NCBI GenBank assembly: GCA_017400135.1
Contig: JAFPVJ010000013.1
Span: 1 to 64,000, forward strand
Source: Bacteroidales bacterium
GTDB lineage: Bacteria; Bacteroidota; Bacteroidia; Bacteroidales; UBA932
Direction of reading: 5' to 3'
Length of the DNA: 64,000 bases
Below the pieces are notes generated by a model that was given only the letters and a program-made list of their open reading frames with translations, ran no database searches and was not told where the DNA came from. The position numbers were made by a program, and so were the translations under genes. The stretch's first letter is position 1. Each line of letters opens with the position of its first letter. Shown here piece after piece: positions 48,695 to 57,820 of the stretch.

Positions 48695-51490
48695 TTAATA
48701 AATTCTGATATTGGAGTCCACGACCCGCGTGCTGACGTCGCCGTTCAGGTTGAGCGTCACCCGGGCCGGGCCGCTGGCGCCTTCAGGCAGGAAGTTGACG
48801 TGGTTGAACTCGACCAGGCAGGGGTTCTCGACCGTCACGGGCAAATAGATTACGTATGTCCGTACGGCCGTATTGGTCTTGAAGACATAGTTGAGGTCCT
48901 TCACCTTGACGCTGGTGATATGTCCGAGCGGGTCAGGATACTTCTGCCCATCCGAAAGGTGGAACAGGGAGAACGCCGAAGCGCCGACGATCAGGTGGAC
49001 CGTCATCCCGTCGACCTCTAGGTTGGGCATGTTCTTCTTGGCCAGTTCCGGGCGCGGGTTGATCTTCGCATCGTACTTGCCCAGGTTGACCAAGGCGTGC
49101 TGGCCGCCCGAAATCAACTCACAGTTCCGCAGGACGATGTCGAAGGGCGTGAAGGCGTTGTATTCGGTGCGCATGCTGTAGGAGAAGCAGTCGGAGAAAG
49201 TGACGTTCTCGCAGAGGACGGTGCCGAAGATCGAAGAGCAAGGGATGCCTTTTCCGGTCAGGGTCGAATTGCGCACCGTGATGTTCCGCCCGTAGCAGTG
49301 AATGTCAAAACGCTCCACGTCGCTGTCCTCCAGGAAGGAGTCCTGCATGTTGTTGCAGCCGAAGGCCGCCCAACGGTTGTGGGAATGGATGCGGCGGAAG
49401 ACGGCGTTCCAGGTGTTGTTGATGCTGAGGCCGTAGCCGGTCTCGTGGTCGTCGCAATACAAGCCGTCGAAGGTCACGTCCTCGCAGGTGAGGTTGGTGC
49501 AGTGGCGGATGTCAATCGCCGTGTCGCTGTAGATCCCGGTTCCGGACGGCGTCTCGACACGCACATTGCTCAGATACAGGTTGTTGATACCTCTCACGGA
49601 CAAGAGGTTGATGATCTGCGTCGAAGCGGCGTCGCGCACCAGGGTGACGTTGCAGAACGACTTCCGCGCATCGTCCGCATCGCACCATTCGGCGTTGATC
49701 CGCGTGGCAGGCGTGTCGTAGGAGGCAATAGGGGTGTTGGATCCGACGCCGTTGCGCACCAGCACCACATCGGCGCGGTCCGCGGGATGGTCGAAACCCT
49801 CGCGGTCGTTCACCCAGTGCTGGTCGTCCTGGATGCGCAGCAGGTGCAGGCCGCCGGACAGGACCGGTACGCCGGAATAGTCCGCCGCGTCAATCTGGGC
49901 GCCGCTGACGCCTACGCGGGTAAACACCTTCTCCAGTGAGAACAGGTAACCCTTCTGGGCCGTGTTGAGGACACGGAAGACGGTCCCCTTGAAGTCCGTG
50001 TTGTTCGGGAGGGGAAGGGCCTTCGCGCCGGGAGGAACAGTCAGTTCGACCGTGCCGACACCGCTGTAGTCGAGTTCCAACCCGAGGGCGACCGCAGCGC
50101 AATGGGCATTGTAAAGGGCCTGGTAGCGCGCCTCGCCCGTGGTCGCTTCCCGCAGGCCGTAGTCGAAAGGAGAGACGGATCCGCTCGGAAGTGCATTCGG
50201 AGTCGGTGCATATTCCAGACGAATGCTCTGGATGTAAAGGTAGGCGGAGGCCGCGTTAAGGATACGGTAGGCGCGTCCCCGTTCGGACCCGTACAGGGTC
50301 CAGGAAAGGGTTTCGCCCTTGGCCGACGCGGCGTAGACAATATCGCCGCCAGTCACACTCTTTCCTTCGTCGGTAGAAATGCAGGCGCCCGCCATGACGC
50401 CTCCGGAAACCAGCGTGACGCGGTTCAGACACAGGCCCGGAATCGCGGGGCATTCGAAATAGTCGCCCGTCCCCAGACCGATAACCAGGCCGGAACCCGA
50501 GCGGGCCACGCCCTTGGTGCCGTATGCCGCGCAGGTGTAGCCGCCCTGCGAGGCAGGCAGGGTGAACTCGAGGCGCGTTCCGGGAGAAGAAGGATTGCTT
50601 GTCGAGGTCGAGAGCCGCATCAGGTCCGGGCTCTCGAAGGGATTGACGAAGGTCGTCCCGGTCGAAAAGACGATATCCATCGTAACGGGCTCATAATCAG
50701 AGCGTTCTTCCCAGGAAGAGGGAGCGAGCGTCCCCATGTTGCTGGAGGTCGAGCGCTCGAAAGCGCCGTGGAAGGCGCTGGTCATGCGGCCGGTGAGGGT
50801 CGCTTTCTTGAAGGTCAGCGTCAGGCCGCTGTGGCTGCCGGGAAGGACAACGAAGCAGTACTCCCCTGCCTCGAAACGTCCCTGGAGCGTCACTTCGTCA
50901 CTGCCTTCGGTCGGCGTCGCGGCCGGCAGGCTACTGGCCAGGGAGATGTCCGCCCGGCCGGAAAGGGCCGTGCCCGCCGTGCTTTTCAGGGTCACGGCGA
51001 CCAGGTCCCGGGCCGTCTCCGCATTGATGGAGAAGCGGACCAGGGCCCCGACGTTCTTGAAGGTCATGGGGTCTCCGGCCCGGTCCGAGGAAGCCACGGA
51101 GAGGGCGGCGGCGGGATCGAAGCCGCCCGCGACCGCCTGTTGGACGGTCGGCAGGACGGCGGAGATGACGCCATTATTGCAAGTTGCCTCTGCGCTGTAG
51201 GGATAGAGGGCGTACACGGGTCCCTCTTCCCCGGACATCAGCCCGGTGAAGGTACAGGAAGTGCCCTCAATCTCTGAGGCCGTGAACGGGGCGGAATATT
51301 CCCCGGAGAACACGGCCGCCCGGTCCCCTTCCGACCACCAGACGGCGTTCCCCTGCAGGGACGTCCGCGTGGCGGGTTCGCCGGTGGCGCGGAAAGAGAG
51401 GGTCCGGACCGGGGATTCCACACGGTCCGGAAGCTGCGAGCAGGACAGGACCAGCCCTGCAGCGCAGAGTATGCTTGCCAGTTTTTTCAT
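48695..51490 (-). CDS. Surface lipoprotein with right-handed beta-helix
   Basis: 931 residues. Lipoprotein signal (LASILCAAGLVLSC). Fimbrillin-like N-terminus with ATRTSLQGNAVWWSEGD. A carbohydrate-binding-like middle (about 270-420) is followed by a long parallel beta-helix (about 480-900; repeated phrases such as LSVRGINNLYLSNVRVET, INNTWNAVFRRIHSHN and FLEDSDVERFDIHCYGRN), as in pectate-lyase-like proteins. No certain catalytic residues were identified. The ATG overlaps the TGA of the Gfo/Idh gene (ATGA), so translation is coupled. Confidence 0.7.
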   Translation of the reverse strand: MKKLASILCAAGLVLSCSQLPDRVESPVRTLSFRATGEPATRTSLQGNAVWWSEGDRAAVFSGEYSAPFTASEIEGTSCTFTGLMSGEEGPVYALYPYSAEATCNNGVISAVLPTVQQAVAGGFDPAAALSVASSDRAGDPMTFKNVGALVRFSINAETARDLVAVTLKSTAGTALSGRADISLASSLPAATPTEGSDEVTLQGRFEAGEYCFVVLPGSHSGLTLTFKKATLTGRMTSAFHGAFERSTSSNMGTLAPSSWEERSDYEPVTMDIVFSTGTTFVNPFESPDLMRLSTSTSNPSSPGTRLEFTLPASQGGYTCAAYGTKGVARSGSGLVIGLGTGDYFECPAIPGLCLNRVTLVSGGVMAGACISTDEGKSVTGGDIVYAASAKGETLSWTLYGSERGRAYRILNAASAYLYIQSIRLEYAPTPNALPSGSVSPFDYGLREATTGEARYQALYNAHCAAVALGLELDYSGVGTVELTVPPGAKALPLPNNTDFKGTVFRVLNTAQKGYLFSLEKVFTRVGVSGAQIDAADYSGVPVLSGGLHLLRIQDDQHWVNDREGFDHPADRADVVLVRNGVGSNTPIASYDTPATRINAEWCDADDARKSFCNVTLVRDAASTQIINLLSVRGINNLYLSNVRVETPSGTGIYSDTAIDIRHCTNLTCEDVTFDGLYCDDHETGYGLSINNTWNAVFRRIHSHNRWAAFGCNNMQDSFLEDSDVERFDIHCYGRNITVRNSTLTGKGIPCSSIFGTVLCENVTFSDCFSYSMRTEYNAFTPFDIVLRNCELISGGQHALVNLGKYDAKINPRPELAKKNMPNLEVDGMTVHLIVGASAFSLFHLSDGQKYPDPLGHITSVKVKDLNYVFKTNTAVRTYVIYLPVTVENPCLVEFNHVNFLPEGASGPARVTLNLNGDVSTRVVDSNIRIY

Positions 51491-52860
51491 CAGACCTTGG
51501 GCATCCAGCCCTTCTCGTACTTGCGGGTCCAGTACTTCATCGCCTCGCTGTCGCCGAGGATCTTGCCGGTCTTCGGGTCGATGTGCAGCGAATGGCCGAC
51601 ACGCTGGGCGATGTTGCCGTACTGCATCAGCTGGGTGCTCTTGCAGCCCTCGATGAGCGGGGCGTTGAGCGGGGTCCCGAGCCGGATGCCGTCGAGGAAG
51701 TTCTTGAGGTGGATGGTATCCAGGGCTTCGCAGGGGTTGAAGGTGTCGTTGACGCGCACGGGCAGGCTGCCCACGGCTTCCTTGACCACGTTGCCCTTCA
51801 TATCCCGGATGACATAGGAGTCACGGAAGTCGAACCACATGCAGCTGTCCTCGCCGTAGAAGGTCACGCCGTGCGTGAGGCCGTCGGTGGGGAAATGGTT
51901 GCGGCTGCGGCCCTCCCAGTTGACGGAGCAGCGGTCGCCGTACTGGAGCGTGATGAGCTGATAGTCAGGGGTCTGCCAGTCGTCGTCGACGAAGCGGTAC
52001 TTGCCGCCGACCGAGTTGACGAGGGTCGGATAATCATCCAGGCCCATGCCCCAGCGAATCACGTCGATGAAGTGGCTGCCGTTGTTGAGCGCCTCACCGG
52101 TGCCCCAGTCCCAGTACCAGTGCCAGTTGTAGTGGAGGCAGTTGGCCTTGAACTCCGTCTTGTGCGGAGCGGGGCCCTGCCAGAGCTCCCAGTCGAGGTT
52201 CTCCGGGACCGGAGAAGGATCGAACTTGCCGATGGACGGACGCGGGTGGGAATACCAGCTCTTCGCGACGGAAACGGTACCGAGACCGTATTCGCCGTTG
52301 CGCAGGATCTCTATGCCCTCACGGACGGTCGGCCAGGAACGGCGCTGGGTGCCGATCTGCACGACCTTGCCGTACTTCTTCTGGGCCTTGAGGACCATCT
52401 CGTTCTCCGCCGGAGTGTGGGTGGCGGGTTTCTCGAGATAGACGTGCTTGCCGTTCTCCATCGCCATGATGGCGGCGGCGGCATGCCAGTGGTCCGGCAT
52501 CGCGACGACGATCACGTCGATGTCGGGCATCTTGACCAGTTCGCGGTAGTCGCGCACATACTTGGGCTCGATGCCGGAAGCGGCCTTGCAGGCTTCCTGG
52601 GCGGCGGGTACGACAGCCGAGTCGCAGTCGCAGATGTAGACCACCTCGCAGTCGGAAGTCATCTGGGCGAAGTTCATGGCCAGGGCGCGGCCCCGGTTGT
52701 GGACACCGGCGACGGCCACACGGACCTTGTCGTTCGCACCCAGGACGCGGCCGGGAGCGGTCACGGGAATCTTCTTGCCCATGGCGTCCAGTTTGTCACC
52801 GATGGCGAGCGCGGCGCTCGCGACGGCGACCTGCTTGATAAATTCTCTTCTTGTTGACAT
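51490..52860 (-). CDS. Gfo/Idh/MocA-family oxidoreductase with Tat signal
   Basis: 456 residues. Twin-arginine signal MSTRREFIKQVAVASAALAI. Rossmann phrase VRVAVAGVHNRGRALAMNFA, the E-K-P motif intact in KHVYLEKPATHTP, and the C-terminal region HLKNFLDGIR. Close in style to periplasmic Bacteroidota members (GH109-like or 3-keto-sugar dehydrogenases). Tat export implies folding with its cofactor before transport. Confidence 0.85.
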   Translation of the reverse strand: MSTRREFIKQVAVASAALAIGDKLDAMGKKIPVTAPGRVLGANDKVRVAVAGVHNRGRALAMNFAQMTSDCEVVYICDCDSAVVPAAQEACKAASGIEPKYVRDYRELVKMPDIDVIVVAMPDHWHAAAAIMAMENGKHVYLEKPATHTPAENEMVLKAQKKYGKVVQIGTQRRSWPTVREGIEILRNGEYGLGTVSVAKSWYSHPRPSIGKFDPSPVPENLDWELWQGPAPHKTEFKANCLHYNWHWYWDWGTGEALNNGSHFIDVIRWGMGLDDYPTLVNSVGGKYRFVDDDWQTPDYQLITLQYGDRCSVNWEGRSRNHFPTDGLTHGVTFYGEDSCMWFDFRDSYVIRDMKGNVVKEAVGSLPVRVNDTFNPCEALDTIHLKNFLDGIRLGTPLNAPLIEGCKSTQLMQYGNIAQRVGHSLHIDPKTGKILGDSEAMKYWTRKYEKGWMPKV

Positions 52861-52884
52861 ATTTGATTTTTAGATTATTACCTG

Positions 52885-53922
52885 TTACAGGGCCGGATAG
52901 ACGTGCTTCCAGACGAGGTCCATCAGCTTCTGGCCCGCCGAATTGTAGGAGGTGACGACGATGACGGCATCCTTGTCCGGGATGACGATCACCCACTGTC
53001 CATAGGCGCCGCTCATGCGGTAGGCATCGTGTGTGCAGCGCCAGAACTGATAGCCGTAACCCTGGTAGAAGTCGCTGGTGGGGATCGTTGCCTCCACTTC
53101 GGGCTTCAGGGTCCCGGGAATGAACTGCTCGATCTGCTTGGAAGTGGCCTCTTCGATGAAGGCGGCATCCAGCAGTTGCTTACCCTTCCACTGTCCTTCC
53201 TGGAGGAGGAACTGTCCGGCCTTGGCGAGGGACTCGGGGCTCAGGAAGAGGCCCCAGCCTCCGAAGCAATAGCCTTCCGCGCTCTTCTCCCAGTACCAGT
53301 CCTTGATCCCGAGGGGCTTGAAAAGCTTCCGGGCGAGGTACTGGTCCAGGCTCTGGCCGGTCAGGTCGCTGACGATGACGCCCAGCAGGTAGGTGTTGGT
53401 GCTGTTGTACTCGTAGCGGCTGCCCGGGTCGAACTTGAAGGGTTCCTTGAACAGCGTCGCGGCGACGTCCTTCATCCCGGCGCGCAGCTCGCCGATGTAG
53501 TCCTTTCCGAAACCGGAGGCCATGATCGCAAGGTCACGGACGCTCACCTGCGCCAGGCGCGGATCCGCCCCGGCCGGGACGGCCTCGGGGAAGAAGTCCA
53601 CGACCTTGTCGTCGAGGCTCAGCAGCCCGTCCTGGATGGCAAAGCCCAGGGCCAGGGCCGTGAAGGACTTGCTGGCGCTCCACAAGACGTGGCGCCCCTT
53701 CATCGAATGGGCCGGGTCATGATACTCGTAGATCAGTTCCCCGCCCTTCAAGACCACCAGGGAGTGCAGCTGGTCCGTGCTGCGGCCCAGCGCGATTTCC
53801 GTAGCAACCTTGTCGAAATCTGCGTCGTAGCGCCCGTAGGCCGCACCCTTTTTCAGCCCCCCTGCGGACAGGGAGGCTGAAAGGGCGAATACGGCCAGAA
53901 GCGTTGAGACAACTCTTCTCAT
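52885..53922 (-). CDS. Exported serine hydrolase, beta-lactamase/S12 family
   Basis: 345 residues. Signal peptide MRRVVSTLLAVFALSASLSA. S-x-x-K motif at S82-K85 (LWSASKSF), a Tyr-based second motif in YEYNSTNTY, and a penicillin-binding-fold C-terminus. S12 enzymes include esterases and peptidases as well as beta-lactamases; within a glycan locus, a sugar esterase is a plausible role but this is inference. It lies 3 bp from the lipoprotein stop upstream in the operon, and 24 bp from the Gfo/Idh gene downstream. Confidence 0.8.
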   Translation of the reverse strand: MRRVVSTLLAVFALSASLSAGGLKKGAAYGRYDADFDKVATEIALGRSTDQLHSLVVLKGGELIYEYHDPAHSMKGRHVLWSASKSFTALALGFAIQDGLLSLDDKVVDFFPEAVPAGADPRLAQVSVRDLAIMASGFGKDYIGELRAGMKDVAATLFKEPFKFDPGSRYEYNSTNTYLLGVIVSDLTGQSLDQYLARKLFKPLGIKDWYWEKSAEGYCFGGWGLFLSPESLAKAGQFLLQEGQWKGKQLLDAAFIEEATSKQIEQFIPGTLKPEVEATIPTSDFYQGYGYQFWRCTHDAYRMSGAYGQWVIVIPDKDAVIVVTSYNSAGQKLMDLVWKHVYPAL

Positions 53923-53925
53923 GGG

Positions 53926-56583
53926 TTACCAGGTCTGCCAGAGCTTGGTCGCGTAGGTGGCACCGGCACCGTTGGTCACAACGGCGGTGTTGACCGGGAA
54001 GTAAAGCTTATCCACGTCGCAGGTCCCGAAGACGGTATTCTCGGTCGCATCTTCCTTGACGTTGTTGTCGGCAATCTTATACCAGGAGTCCTCTCCGCCC
54101 CATTGCGCGCCCCAATGCGTATTGGTCGTGAAGGGGGTGAAATGGAAGGTATTGCCACTGATGGAAGAATTGGACGCATTCGGATAAACCCAGTCGGGAG
54201 CCGGCGCAACATTACTCGCAGAATTACCGGCAAGAGCAAAAATCTTAACCGGATAAATGCCCGAGTCCGTTCCTCCGGTATACGTCCCAAACAGGACATT
54301 GTCGTCAATCACCACAGACTTGGCATTACTGGTGTTGAGAATGGCCCGGGGAGCGAAACCGTACATCGAGTTGTTCTTGAAGGTAAATTCGAGATTCTCA
54401 TGGTTTCCGAAAGCCGAAGGATAAGCGGCGCTCAGGTTGGAGAACACGAAGCAGCGGAAAGTGACCGCCTTGGTGCCGGACATCCGATTGTAGAAAACCG
54501 TATTCGTAACGGAGAACTTCTTGTACATCGGACACAGTTCAGGGGTCTTTGCCGCATTCTCGATGAAGTAGCAGGCACGGTCGCTGATATACGAATGGGC
54601 GATGATCGAATTGTCGATGATATAGCTGGTCACGGCCGCGGCTTCCTGGGCCTGGTCATAATAGAGGAAATGCGGGGAATCGATGGTACAGTCGATGATG
54701 TTCAGGCAGTTGTTCACCGTCGAACCGGCGTCATAGAACAAGCCGTGACTACTATCGGTGCTGGACATCCTTATGTTCAACAGAGACATTCCACCTCCCT
54801 TAATCTGCCAGAACTTGCCTCTCATGTCGATGAAGGGCTGGCCCTTTCCGATCTTGTAGCGACCGACGATGGCAGTAGGACGGACACGGGTCAGCACGAT
54901 ACCGGCCGCGTTGTCACCGGTAATCGTGACGGAATTGTCAATGAACAGGATATCACATTTCCGCACGGTATCCTTGAACGCCTTGTAATCACCATCCTCA
55001 ATCAGGCCGTATACGATGTCGTCGTCCTTGATGTTGTAGGTCTGGTTGCCGATGACGATGTCCTTACCGTCCATGAAATCCTGGTAATAGTCGCCTTCCA
55101 CCGGCAAGGGCTGCGTATTGCCCGTGAACAGGACGATGCGGGACACCAGGGCGTGGACGTGCTTGGCACATTCGCCGAACTTGATCGTCAGTCCCGTCAT
55201 GTCGCCGCTCGTCACCGCTTCCGGACAAGGGATGTCGATGATACCGCCGGCGGTATAACCCTTGGAGGGATTGTAGTCCAGCATGGCGCAGTTGTCGTAT
55301 GACGCGACGATATCCTCCCCATTGTACACCTCGAACGGGAAATCACGGGTCTCCGCGTACGAAATGGGAGCGAGGTACAGACGTACTTTCGTGATAGGAT
55401 TGCCTTCCGCCACGGCCGGGATCTTGATCGAAGCTCCCTGGCTCTCGGGGAAGCCCAAAGCGTTCGGAAGCGTACTTCCGCCGTCCATCTTGGCGGCCGT
55501 CCAGTTGTATGCCTTCATCTCCCAGTCGCGCGCCACGCCGTCCGTAGCCGTCAGGGAGACCGTCTTCTCGGTCGCAGCTGTGGTGATCGCCGCCGCATCA
55601 GGCATTCCGTTGTTGAAGAAGTCCTGGCTGATGGCAGGAACGCTCGTATAACCGTCTCCCTTGATGTTGAAGGTCAGTTTGTGGAGCTTGTCCGCCTCGA
55701 AGGCGCACTCATTGATGGTAGCAGAGCGCGTGTAGCAGGCGTTGGCCGTGAACACGGTGACGGTCACCTTGCTGTTCGCCGGAAGGGTACCGGGCAGAAC
55801 GCTGAACCAGACCGGCCAGCAGCCACCCTCCTCAACGAGACCCTCCTTATAGACGGCGCTCAGGTCATTCGACCGCGTGTAGGCCATCTGGATCGCATCG
55901 TAGGTGAAGTTGTCCGGCTCCGCGCCGATGTTGTAGAAGGCGACGCCGGCCAGCAGGTTGCCGAACGCTGACGACGCCTTCTTGCTCACGGCAAAGGTCG
56001 CGGCATAGATCTTCTCGCCGGCATCCAGACCGGTGATTTCAAGCTTGAAGGGTGCCGTGAGGCGCTTGAAGGCATCAATCGTCGCGGTCTTTGCACCGGC
56101 GGCGTCGATGGTGAACGGCTTGGCCACCAGGACATCCGTCTGCGGGTCGAAGGTGTTCTGGCCCGGGAACTGGATACTAGGGAAGGTGATCATCATCCGT
56201 TGGTTGGTGTTGATCTTCGCCCGTGACATCCAATAGCTGTAGGGCACGATGGCATACCAGGTCTTGTCCAGACCCTCCTCCGGGGCCGTGAAGCTATAGC
56301 TGCCACCACCCTGGGGAGAAGCGACGATGCCGAAGGAATTGTTACCAACGAGCAGGGAGCCGTTGTCATAGAACAGGGCGATCTTCTCGTCTTTGGTCAT
56401 TTTGACACCCTCGCCGGGCGTGTAGGCCGAACGGGTGGATACCCACGCCTCGTCAGAGACGGTCAAGGAAACGCGCGCTCCGTTCTCGGGGAGAACGACC
56501 GCACCTTCATCAAGTTCTTTTACGCAGGAAACGCCGGTCAGACAGAGAGCAGCGATCGCGAAGAATGCAAAAATCTTTTTCAT
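53926..56583 (-). CDS. Surface lipoprotein: fimbrillin-like N-half and DUF4957/DUF5123 beta-helix
   Basis: 885 residues from MKKIFAFFAIAALCLTGVSC; a Met three codons upstream is possible but overlaps the leader region. Residues to about 490 parallel the 43406-44896 protein almost segment for segment (EAWVSTRSAYTPGEGVKMTK, FPSIQFPGQNTFDP). The C-terminal part (about 500-880) carries DUF4957/DUF5123 repeats (YYQDFMDGKDIVIGNQTYN) as in 46537. It looks like a fusion or duplication of the two other lipoprotein types in the locus. The peptide gene ends 12 bp upstream. Confidence 0.7.
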   Translation of the reverse strand: MKKIFAFFAIAALCLTGVSCVKELDEGAVVLPENGARVSLTVSDEAWVSTRSAYTPGEGVKMTKDEKIALFYDNGSLLVGNNSFGIVASPQGGGSYSFTAPEEGLDKTWYAIVPYSYWMSRAKINTNQRMMITFPSIQFPGQNTFDPQTDVLVAKPFTIDAAGAKTATIDAFKRLTAPFKLEITGLDAGEKIYAATFAVSKKASSAFGNLLAGVAFYNIGAEPDNFTYDAIQMAYTRSNDLSAVYKEGLVEEGGCWPVWFSVLPGTLPANSKVTVTVFTANACYTRSATINECAFEADKLHKLTFNIKGDGYTSVPAISQDFFNNGMPDAAAITTAATEKTVSLTATDGVARDWEMKAYNWTAAKMDGGSTLPNALGFPESQGASIKIPAVAEGNPITKVRLYLAPISYAETRDFPFEVYNGEDIVASYDNCAMLDYNPSKGYTAGGIIDIPCPEAVTSGDMTGLTIKFGECAKHVHALVSRIVLFTGNTQPLPVEGDYYQDFMDGKDIVIGNQTYNIKDDDIVYGLIEDGDYKAFKDTVRKCDILFIDNSVTITGDNAAGIVLTRVRPTAIVGRYKIGKGQPFIDMRGKFWQIKGGGMSLLNIRMSSTDSSHGLFYDAGSTVNNCLNIIDCTIDSPHFLYYDQAQEAAAVTSYIIDNSIIAHSYISDRACYFIENAAKTPELCPMYKKFSVTNTVFYNRMSGTKAVTFRCFVFSNLSAAYPSAFGNHENLEFTFKNNSMYGFAPRAILNTSNAKSVVIDDNVLFGTYTGGTDSGIYPVKIFALAGNSASNVAPAPDWVYPNASNSSISGNTFHFTPFTTNTHWGAQWGGEDSWYKIADNNVKEDATENTVFGTCDVDKLYFPVNTAVVTNGAGATYATKLWQTW

Positions 56584-56595
56584 GGCTCTCATCTG

Positions 56596-56733
56596 TTAAA
56601 GGTTTCCGAAATCATTGAAATCCCCGGGGATGGTTCCATCCGTCCAGGATGTACATACGATGGATTCCGGCTCCATCAAGTCGATCCTAAGATCCGGCAC
56701 CTCGTATGGTGCCTTTGCCGTTTTTGTACTCAT
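56596..56733 (-). CDS. 45-residue leader-like peptide, Cys-Ser-Ser family, copy D
   Basis: Starts MSTKTAKAPYEVPDLRIDLM, Cys in S-I-V-C-T-S-W-T-D, acidic tail D-F-N-D-F-G-N-L. The core A-P-Y-E-V-P-D is identical to copy B at 44909, as is the following C-(S/T)-S-W. It ends 12 bp before the lipoprotein at 56583 and starts 43 bp after the DUF5017 gene. Confidence 0.65.
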   Translation of the reverse strand: MSTKTAKAPYEVPDLRIDLMEPESIVCTSWTDGTIPGDFNDFGNL

Positions 56734-56776
56734 AGGCTTGGATTTAATAGTTGATAGTGATTATTCGTATATGGTT

Positions 56777-57820
56777 TTAGTCTGTCTCTTTGATTGTGAA
56801 CTCCAGGGATTTGCTGGTCCGGGTCATCCCGAGGTGGCTGGCGTTGGTCGCCTCGAAGGTCACGGTGTAGGTGCCCGGCTGGTTGTAGATATACGTGTAA
56901 TTCGTTTTGTGCTCCATCAGGTTCTTGATGTTGAAACCCGTATCGGGATTGACACCGTTGAGGGATACGGGAGACGTGAAGGCGGCAATTTCGCACTCAT
57001 AGACGTCACCCGTGTTGCCGGCAAAGCAACCACCCTGGAAGACGATTTCAGATTTCTGCGCGAAATCATAGAGGAAACCTCCGGTATAGACACTCCACGT
57101 CGTCACCGCATACGGATCGATGACCCTGGGGTTGACGGCCATGAAGAAATGTTTCCAATCCAGGGTCCTGAAATTGTACTTCTGGGTCGGAACGTCCTTC
57201 ATTTCGACATAGATATCTCCCGCCATGAAGATTTTCTTCCGGAGGGTAAGGTTTCTGGATATGGGATGGAACCAGATGAAGAAACTCAGGTTGGTCACCT
57301 CCTCCGGCTCGATGACGAATTCCTTTTCCGCCCAATACATCTGGCGGCTGGGAGAATCATTGAACTGGGCATTCGGGATGGTATCGATCAGTTTCCAGTC
57401 CTTCAGGCCTTCCGCAAGGATTTTCCGGGTATAGAGAGAATCCGACTGAAAATCGGTACCGGTGACGACACCGTCGTATGTGTTGGACTTGTACAGGGAC
57501 AGGGCCGCGCCGGGAGCGCCGATATAGCTGTACTGCACCAGGACATTCATGACCAGACGGGCGGAAATGACATCCTCGACCGGTACTTCATAACGGTCCT
57601 TGAAGCGGAACTGGTGACCGACTTCCCCGCTGAAGAAGGTGATGTTCTCAGCATTGCCCGTGAAATTGAAACGTATGGGGCTGCCCACCTCGTACACGTT
57701 GGACGGGTCCAGGGCCGCGTCGAACACGACGGGCGCGCTGATGTCACTCTGGTCGCAGCCGGCCAGGAGAAGCACGGCGGCGCAAAAGGCCGCAACGGCC
57801 GGGAAAAACGCCTTTACCAT
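56777..57820 (-). CDS. DUF5017-like surface lipoprotein (SusE-position)
   Basis: 347 residues. Lipobox in AAVLLLAGCDQ. The first part VFDAALDPSNVYEVGSPIRF, then FNFTGNAENITFFSGEVGHQ is the DUF5017 signature; the C-terminal end resembles a PKD/Ig domain (YNQPGTYTVTFEATN). Placed directly after susD and overlapping it by 7 bp, it is in the position of a SusE/F-type surface glycan-binding protein. Confidence 0.8.
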   Translation of the reverse strand: MVKAFFPAVAAFCAAVLLLAGCDQSDISAPVVFDAALDPSNVYEVGSPIRFNFTGNAENITFFSGEVGHQFRFKDRYEVPVEDVISARLVMNVLVQYSYIGAPGAALSLYKSNTYDGVVTGTDFQSDSLYTRKILAEGLKDWKLIDTIPNAQFNDSPSRQMYWAEKEFVIEPEEVTNLSFFIWFHPISRNLTLRKKIFMAGDIYVEMKDVPTQKYNFRTLDWKHFFMAVNPRVIDPYAVTTWSVYTGGFLYDFAQKSEIVFQGGCFAGNTGDVYECEIAAFTSPVSLNGVNPDTGFNIKNLMEHKTNYTYIYNQPGTYTVTFEATNASHLGMTRTSKSLEFTIKETD

